19,254 bases of DNA. It comes from CAYYJM01 sp964471755. GTDB taxonomy: Bacteria; Planctomycetota; Planctomycetia; Gemmatales; Gemmataceae. Below, in pieces: positions 14,981 through 19,254 of this stretch. The stretch lies in contig CAYYJM010000106.1 of the NCBI GenBank assembly GCA_964471755.1, forward strand, positions 1-19,254, in the 5' to 3' direction. The translations under genes and the position numbers were made by a program. The stretch's first letter is position 1. The number at the start of each line of letters is the position of its first letter. The notes under the pieces were generated by a model. It was not told the DNA's origin, searched no databases, and saw nothing but the letters and a program-made list of their open reading frames with translations.

Positions 14981-15970
14981 ATGAAACCCCGTTTACTGCT
15001 CACTCAGGGCGACGTGGCCGGCATCGGCCCCGAGATCCTCGCGCGGGCCTGGCCCGATCTGCTAGCCCACGGCGACCCCGTGATCGTTGGCGATCCCGAC
15101 TGGCAGCGCTACGCTCTGAAGCTGGTCGGCTCGACTGCGCGGGTCGAGGTCATCACCGAGCCGGAGGCCGGTCGGCCGACAGCCGATGTCGTTCCGGTCG
15201 TCCGGACGACCGAGCAGAAGCTCGACGCCGTCCAGGTCGGCCAGATCGACGGCCGGGCCGGCCGAGCGGCGTACGACTTTCTCTGTGCCGCCATCGACTG
15301 GACGAAGGCCGGCCGGGCCGACGCCATCGTGACGGCTCCGCTGCACAAGGAAGGGCTGCACGCGGGCGGCGTTCACTACCCCGGTCACACGGAGATCCTG
15401 GCCGATCGCTGCGGCGTGAAGAACTTCGCCATGGTCCTCGCTCTGGGCAATCTGGCCGTTGTCCACGTCACGCTGCACATGGCCCTGCGCGACGTCTTTC
15501 AGCACCTGAACCCGGAGGCGATCCGCGACAAGGCGCATCTGCTCGATGGCCTCCTGACGCGTCTGCTGAGTCGTCGGCCACGGTTGGCCGTGGCCGCCCT
15601 CAATCCACACGCCAGTGACGGCGGCCTGTTCGGCGACGAGGAGGCGACGATCATCGCCCCGGCCGTCGAGCGGGCCCGGGCCGAGGGGCTCGACGTGACC
15701 GGTCCCTGGCCGACGGACACGCTGTTCGCCCGGGCCCATCGCGGAGCCTACGATGGCGTTGTGGCCATGTACCACGATCAGGGGCACATCGCGCTGAAGC
15801 TCCTCGGCATGAAGGAGGCGGTCAACATCTCGGTCGGCTTGCCGATCGTGCGAACGAGCGTGGCCCACGGCACGGCCTACGACATCGCCGGCAAGGGGCA
15901 GGCCGATGCCCGGAGCCTGGTCGAGGCCGCAAGGATTGCCGCCCGACTGGCAATCAGCCCGGCAAAGTGA
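14981..15970 (+). CDS. pdxA: 4-hydroxythreonine-4-phosphate dehydrogenase PdxA
   Basis: The 329-residue length and motifs are those of PdxA, which oxidises 4-phosphohydroxy-L-threonine with NAD in vitamin B6 synthesis. The N-terminus has PRLLLTQGDVAGIGPEI (3-19). YPGHTEILAD is at 133-142. The three metal-binding His residues fall at 166 (VTLHMAL), 210 (NPHASD) and 265 (MYHDQGH), in line with the known E. coli ligands at 166, 211 and 266. HDQGHIALKLLGM and the closing VAHGTAYDIAGKG complete the family pattern. ATG 14981 is chosen; the upstream extension to 14876 has no homologous look. A tiny ORF (Met-Glu-Arg) overlaps the start in ATGA fashion. pdxJ lies at the right end of the window. Confidence 0.95.
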   Translation: MKPRLLLTQGDVAGIGPEILARAWPDLLAHGDPVIVGDPDWQRYALKLVGSTARVEVITEPEAGRPTADVVPVVRTTEQKLDAVQVGQIDGRAGRAAYDFLCAAIDWTKAGRADAIVTAPLHKEGLHAGGVHYPGHTEILADRCGVKNFAMVLALGNLAVVHVTLHMALRDVFQHLNPEAIRDKAHLLDGLLTRLLSRRPRLAVAALNPHASDGGLFGDEEATIIAPAVERARAEGLDVTGPWPTDTLFARAHRGAYDGVVAMYHDQGHIALKLLGMKEAVNISVGLPIVRTSVAHGTAYDIAGKGQADARSLVEAARIAARLAISPAK

Positions 15971-15986
15971 ATTTTTCCGCAGAATC

Positions 15987-16013
15987 GGAACTTCTCTCGA
16001 TCCAGTGGGTTTA
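15987..16013 (+). promoter_or_regulatory. possible ECF-type promoter
   Basis: GGAACTT at 15987-15993, a classic -35 for ECF sigma factors, is followed after 15 bases by GTTTA at 16009-16013. It lies 17 bases after the pdxA stop and 115 bases before the next start. The -10 box is only a partial match, so this is tentative. Confidence 0.25.
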
Positions 16014-16097
16014 CTAGAACAGCCACGCCAGTTTCATGGTTTGCGCTGCGATTCGCATTCGGCCGAAGCCGAGACGGCGCAGATCGTCATGACTGGC

Positions 16098-16121
16098 GGG
16101 TGTCAGCACCCACAAGAGGAG
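16098..16121 (+). promoter_or_regulatory. leader hairpin plus strong Shine-Dalgarno
   Basis: GGGTG (16098-16102) pairs with CACCC (16107-16111) around a TCAG loop. AGAGGAG (16115-16121) follows, 6 bases before the ATG. The bases from the Shine-Dalgarno to ATGCG closely match those before the gene at 3914. Confidence 0.4.
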
Positions 16122-16127
16122 TCTCCA

Positions 16128-16466
16128 ATGCGTTCGATGCTCTGCGCTCTGCTCATGTTCGCGATCTGCGCCGTGGCCTACGCTGCCGACATCACCGGCG
16201 TCATCACCAAGGTCGATGGTGACAAGATCACCGTGACGGAAAAGGGCAAGGAACCGGCGACCTTCAGCATCAAGGGTGCCAAGGTCGAGATCAGCGGCAA
16301 GGACGGCAAGAGCAAGGAAATTGGCGTGGAAGGCCTGACCAAGATTCTCGAGAAAGCCAAGAAGGGCGTCCGCGCCACGATTACCGCCGACGGCGACAAG
16401 GTGTCCGCCGTGAAGATCACCTTCGGCGGCAAGGGCAAGAAGGACGCCAAGAAGGACGCCAAGTAA
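16128..16466 (+). CDS. small exported Lys-rich protein
   Basis: The 112-residue product has a signal peptide (MRSMLCALLMFAICAVAYAA, cleavage near 19-20). The mature part is an alternating beta pattern (DITGVITKVDGDKITVTEK, then PATFSIKGAKVEIS), a short helix (LTKILEKAKKG), and more strands (RATITADGDKVSAVKITFGG). This suggests a small beta-barrel, perhaps OB-like. It ends in a basic tail with a duplicated KKDA unit. I do not recognise a named family. ATG 16128 is fixed by AGAGGAG 6 bases upstream. A strong hairpin follows. Confidence 0.75.
   Translation: MRSMLCALLMFAICAVAYAADITGVITKVDGDKITVTEKGKEPATFSIKGAKVEISGKDGKSKEIGVEGLTKILEKAKKGVRATITADGDKVSAVKITFGGKGKKDAKKDAK
16437..16460 (+). repeat. 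two tandem copies of a 12-base unit encoding KKDA
   Basis: AAGAAGGACGCC occurs twice without mismatch and is followed by AAG and the stop codon. It encodes the Lys-rich C-terminal tail of the small exported protein and looks like a recent in-frame duplication. Confidence 0.85.
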
Positions 16467-16483
16467 TTCGGTCTGATCCACGG

Positions 16484-16511
16484 CAAACGGCACGCCTCGG
16501 CGTGCCGTTTG
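16484..16511. terminator. strong bidirectional hairpin terminator
   Basis: CAAACGGCACGCC (16484-16496) is the exact reverse complement of GGCGTGCCGTTTG (16499-16511), giving a 12-bp stem with a CTCG tetraloop if the innermost pair opens. The arm ends in TTTG and is followed by TCATTT. It lies between two convergent genes, 18 and 11 bases from their stop codons, and probably serves both. Confidence 0.8.
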
Positions 16512-16521
16512 TCATTTCCCC

Positions 16522-17808
16522 TCAGATCACCGTGCCGTCCGGGATGACCGTGCCGTTGGGCACCACGACGATACCGTCGCGGATCACCCACTTGTCGCCC
16601 TCCTCATGGCGAACTCCGCGGGCGTTGATGATCTGCACATTCCGGCCGATCCGACAGTCCTTGTCGAGAATGGCCCGTTCGATCCGTGACCCCTCGCCGA
16701 CACCAACATCCGGAATATCCTGACGGCGATTCGCCTGGCGCTGGTCCGGCGAATCATAGGCGTCCGCGCCGAGCAGGACAGTCTGCTTCATCTGGACGTT
16801 GGCTCCGACCTGACTGCGAACGCCGACGACGCAATCGACCAACTCTGTCCTCGTGCCGATCGTGCAGCCGTCGGCGATCAGGCAGCGCTCAATTCGCGAG
16901 GCCATCACCCGCGAGGCGGGCAGGTTGCGGGCCCGCGTATACACGACGCCCTCCGGACTGTTGAAATCGAACGGCGGCCGCTCGGCCAGCAATGCCATGT
17001 GCGCCTGGAAATAGGTCAGGATCGTGCCCAGATCTTCCCAGAAGCCATCGAACAGGTGAGCCTTGACACGATGCGACGACAGACTCGGAGCCAGGATACC
17101 CTCGACGAGATCGGTCGCCGTTGGATACGCACGCAGGAGTTCGACCAGTGCTTCTCGTCGGAACAGGTAAATTCCCATGTTCGCCAGGTGGTCTCGGCCG
17201 AGTTGTTGCAGGTCGTTGCGGTCGAAATATTCCCGGCCCACACGCAGGGCATTCAGGGTCGCGTCGGTGTGCGGTTTCTCGCTGAGGGCGACGACGGTGT
17301 CGTTGGAATCGACCTGTAACAGACCGACACGCTGGCTGCGATCGCGATTGACCGGCAGCACGCCCAGGGTGATGTCGGCTCGACTTTCACGATGCTGGCG
17401 CAGCAGTTCGCGGTAATCCATGCGGTAGAGTTGATCGGCGTACAGGACCAACACGTCGGCGACGGGAAAGCCGGCCAGGTACTCGATGTGCTGGCGAACG
17501 GCGTCGGCGGTGCCCTGATACCAGTCCGCGCCCTCGTTGGTTTGCTGGGCGTGCAGAACCTCGATGAACCCACGCGAGAACATATCGACCTTGAAGGTCT
17601 GGGCAAGATGGCGGTGCAAACTGACGCTCAGAAACTGCGTCAGTACGAAGATCTGCTGGAAATCGCTGTTGAGGCAGTTGCTGATCGGCACGTCGATCAG
17701 GCGATATTTGCCAGCCAGGGGCACAGCTGGCTCACTGCGATGTCGTGTCAGGGGATAAAGCGGAACACCCCGGCCGCCACCGAGAATCAACGTCAAGACA
17801 TCCTGCAT
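16522..17808 (-). CDS. glgC: glucose-1-phosphate adenylyltransferase GlgC
   Basis: The 428-residue product matches ADP-glucose pyrophosphorylase, which makes ADP-glucose from ATP and glucose-1-phosphate for glycogen synthesis. The N-terminal signature LILGGGRGVPLYPLT (7-21), AGKYRLIDVPISNCLNS (32-48) and VLTQFLSVSLHRHL (55-68) is closest in style to cyanobacterial/plant enzymes. WYQGTADAVRQ (96-106), Asp125 in ADQLYRMDY (catalytic Asp) and Lys178 in LSEKP (sugar phosphate binding) are present. The C-terminal third has the left-handed beta-helix pattern (SRIERCLIADGCTIG and later repeats). Two signature changes stand out: the usual Thr-Arg after GGRG is Val15-Pro16, and the usual Lys in R-x-K-P-A-V is Glu26. 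ATG 17808 is preceded by AGGAG at 17815-17819. Confidence 0.9.
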   Translation of the reverse strand: MQDVLTLILGGGRGVPLYPLTRHRSEPAVPLAGKYRLIDVPISNCLNSDFQQIFVLTQFLSVSLHRHLAQTFKVDMFSRGFIEVLHAQQTNEGADWYQGTADAVRQHIEYLAGFPVADVLVLYADQLYRMDYRELLRQHRESRADITLGVLPVNRDRSQRVGLLQVDSNDTVVALSEKPHTDATLNALRVGREYFDRNDLQQLGRDHLANMGIYLFRREALVELLRAYPTATDLVEGILAPSLSSHRVKAHLFDGFWEDLGTILTYFQAHMALLAERPPFDFNSPEGVVYTRARNLPASRVMASRIERCLIADGCTIGTRTELVDCVVGVRSQVGANVQMKQTVLLGADAYDSPDQRQANRRQDIPDVGVGEGSRIERAILDKDCRIGRNVQIINARGVRHEEGDKWVIRDGIVVVPNGTVIPDGTVI

Positions 17809-17941
17809 GACCGACTCCTGAGCCAGAGCCCGCAGTTTACTGGGAGAGAGTCCGTAGGCGATATCATGCCAACCGGCGCGGGCTCTAGCAAGAGGCGACT
17901 GTGCAAGAAAGATGAGGTGGGCGAGGGGCAAGCGGCAAGCG

Positions 17942-18451
17942 TCAATCTCTGTGGAGCAGCACGATGACGGCGTCGCGAGCTGTCTTGAGCAACTTGACCA
18001 CGTGATCCAGTTCGTCATTATCCAGGTTCTTCGCCTGGGTCAGCACGGCGTCAATCCGCTCCTCCAGGTGTTCCAGTTCCTCGGTGGAGCGGCTACGAGC
18101 GCGGCTGGGAGCGGTCGGGGGCGGGAGTGGGGTTCCATTATCCGGCGTGGATTCCTTCCGGCCACGCTTGCGTTCCTTGTAGCCCTTGCGGAGCTGGGAC
18201 TTGACCGTCGAGAGACCTTGCCGAGCCTTGAGCGGCACCTCATCGACCTCGGGATGATCTTCCAGGTATTGCTTGTAGAGCTTGTCGTTGCTTCGTTCAC
18301 GCAACCACGACGGATGCGCTCGCAGTACCGCGATCCAGTACTGACGGGTCGTCCGTGGCTGGCCGGCCTCGGTGGCCTCCTCCTCCATGTTGGTTTGCGT
18401 GTCGTCCATCTGGTTCGACTCCTCGTCCGGTACTGCTTTCTTCCGTCCCAT
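17942..18451 (-). CDS. uncharacterised basic protein with C-terminal coiled coil
   Basis: I do not recognise a family for this 169-residue product. It has no signal peptide. Residues 1-35 are polar and probably disordered (starting MGRKKAVPDEES). A compact region follows with TRQYWIAVLRAHPSWL and KLYKQYLEDHPEVDEVPLKA, then a strongly basic stretch (QLRKGYKERKRGRK), a Pro/Ser linker, and a C-terminal helical segment (STEELEHLEERIDAVLTQAK and LDHVVKLLKTARDAVIVLL) that could form a coiled coil. The layout would suit a nucleic-acid-binding or nucleoid-associated protein, but this is inference. ATG 18451 is chosen because GGAGGG lies 7 bases upstream; ATG 18457 is too close to it. It sits between pdxJ (120 bases upstream) and glgC (133 bases downstream). 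Confidence 0.62.
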   Translation of the reverse strand: MGRKKAVPDEESNQMDDTQTNMEEEATEAGQPRTTRQYWIAVLRAHPSWLRERSNDKLYKQYLEDHPEVDEVPLKARQGLSTVKSQLRKGYKERKRGRKESTPDNGTPLPPPTAPSRARSRSTEELEHLEERIDAVLTQAKNLDNDELDHVVKLLKTARDAVIVLLHRD

Positions 18452-18571
18452 CTGCATACCCTCCACAAGGTTGGATGGCACCAATTCTAAGAAATGATGC
18501 GATCCAACGCCAGCGGCGGGATTGGAATTTGCAAAATCGATACGACGACCGACACCGAGAAGGCGGCACAA

Positions 18572-19254
18572 TCAGTCCGGAGTGGAGCGGAGAATCAGTT
18601 CCTTCATCTCGCGTACCGCGCGTTCCAGGCCGACGAGAACGGCCCGAGAAATGATGCTGTGGCCGATGTTCAGTTCCTCGACTCCCGGCAGAAGGCAGAC
18701 GGCCGGCGTATTGACATAGTTCAGACCATGCCCCAGATGGACGTGCAAATTCTGCTCGATGGCGACGGCACACGCCTCCTGCAATCGGTGCAGTTCCACC
18801 GCGACGCCATCGGCGGTGTGGACCTCCGAGTAGCTGGCCGTCTGGAACTCGATGGCATCGGCTCCAAGATCGCGGGCACAGAGAACCTGATCCCGTCCGG
18901 GATCGATGAACAGCGACACGTGAATACCGGCCTTGTGCAATCGCTCGATGCACGGCGCGACGGCCGCCCGGTTGGCGATCACGTCGAGGCCGCCCTCGGT
19001 CGTGATTTCCTGGCGTTTCTCCGGCACCAGGGTCGCCTCGTCGGGCCGTACCTCCACGGCGATGTCGGTGATCGCCTCGACGGCAGCCATTTCCAGGTTG
19101 AGCCGCACGTTGGCCAGTTGTCGGACCAGTCGCACGTCGCGATCCTGGATGTGACGGCGATCCTCGCGCAGATGGACGGTGATGCCATCCGCGCCGCCGA
19201 GCAGGGCCAGGGCCTCTTCCAGACGGCGAACGCGCTGCTCCAGTTCGGCCGTGT
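18572..19254 (-). CDS. pdxJ: pyridoxine 5'-phosphate synthase PdxJ (partial, N-terminus outside window)
   Basis: This frame remains open to the right edge, so the start codon is outside the window. PdxJ condenses 1-deoxyxylulose 5-phosphate with the PdxA product to make pyridoxine 5'-phosphate in the cytoplasm. Family motifs are unmistakable: GADGITVHLREDRRHIQDRD (about 19190-19130), NLEMA, VPEKRQEITTEGGLDV with the catalytic Glu, IDPGRDQV, HLGHGLNYVN and EELNIGHSIISRAV near the C-terminus. The GTG at 19133-19135 is an internal Val, because conserved PdxJ sequence continues upstream of it. The residues before GADGITVHL (ELEQRVRRLEEALALLG) lack the Y-P-D-P motif I would expect there. With pdxA in the same window, this gives two consecutive B6 steps. 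Confidence 0.93.
   Translation of the reverse strand, partial: TAELEQRVRRLEEALALLGGADGITVHLREDRRHIQDRDVRLVRQLANVRLNLEMAAVEAITDIAVEVRPDEATLVPEKRQEITTEGGLDVIANRAAVAPCIERLHKAGIHVSLFIDPGRDQVLCARDLGADAIEFQTASYSEVHTADGVAVELHRLQEACAVAIEQNLHVHLGHGLNYVNTPAVCLLPGVEELNIGHSIISRAVLVGLERAVREMKELILRSTPD

Noticed and set aside
18572..19135. PdxJ starting at the GTG at 19135
   Set aside because: Conserved PdxJ sequence (GADGITVHLREDRRHI) lies upstream of this codon in the same frame, so the GTG is an internal Val.

Overview
The window looks like chromosomal DNA of a planctomycete, most likely of the Gemmata/Gemmataceae type. This is an inference from content, not from a marker gene. The sequence is GC-rich throughout. 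It carries a DUF1559-type pseudopilin protein (a family expanded in planctomycetes), several small secreted proteins of low complexity, a secreted caspase-like protease with a long helical tail, and a GlgC of the cyanobacterial/plant style. No rRNA, tRNA, CRISPR array, transposase or phage gene was seen.

Layout, left to right. (1) 60-3082: a dimethylformamidase beta-subunit-like protein (minus) diverges from an ACS-type MFS transporter (plus). (2) 3156-5251: three small exported proteins, one Gly/Tyr-rich with repeats, one Cys-rich and one His-rich, are separated by strong hairpin terminators. (3) 5655-8834: a 1059-residue exported metacaspase-like protein is followed 12 bases after its stop by a long imperfect inverted repeat (8847-9000). 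(4) 9188-11468: a DUF1559 pseudopilin-like protein, then a LarA-like (DUF2088) protein. (5) 11496-12494: an unrecognised 332-residue protein with DHH-phosphoesterase-like sequence hints in an unusual order. (6) 12862-14767: a tight three-gene minus-strand operon encodes a 3-hydroxyisobutyrate-dehydrogenase-family reductase, an exported rhodanese and an exported DsrE-like protein. (7) 14981-16466: pdxA, then a small exported Lys-rich protein. (8) 16522-19254: glgC, an uncharacterised basic protein, and pdxJ running off the right edge, all on the minus strand.

How the genes fit together. PdxA and PdxJ are consecutive enzymes of the deoxyxylulose-5-phosphate-dependent vitamin B6 pathway. They lie less than 3 kb apart but on opposite strands. 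The rhodanese and DsrE proteins form a plausible exported sulfur-handling pair. The rest is mostly independent housekeeping or envelope genes. Convergent pairs are separated by hairpins in three of the four cases.

The items most worth a second look are the inverted repeat behind the caspase gene, the secreted caspase architecture, the possible permuted DHH-like protein, changed N-terminal signature residues in GlgC, and a near-identical hairpin plus ribosome-binding leader shared by two small secreted-protein genes. No complete novel multi-gene system can be proven from this sequence alone.
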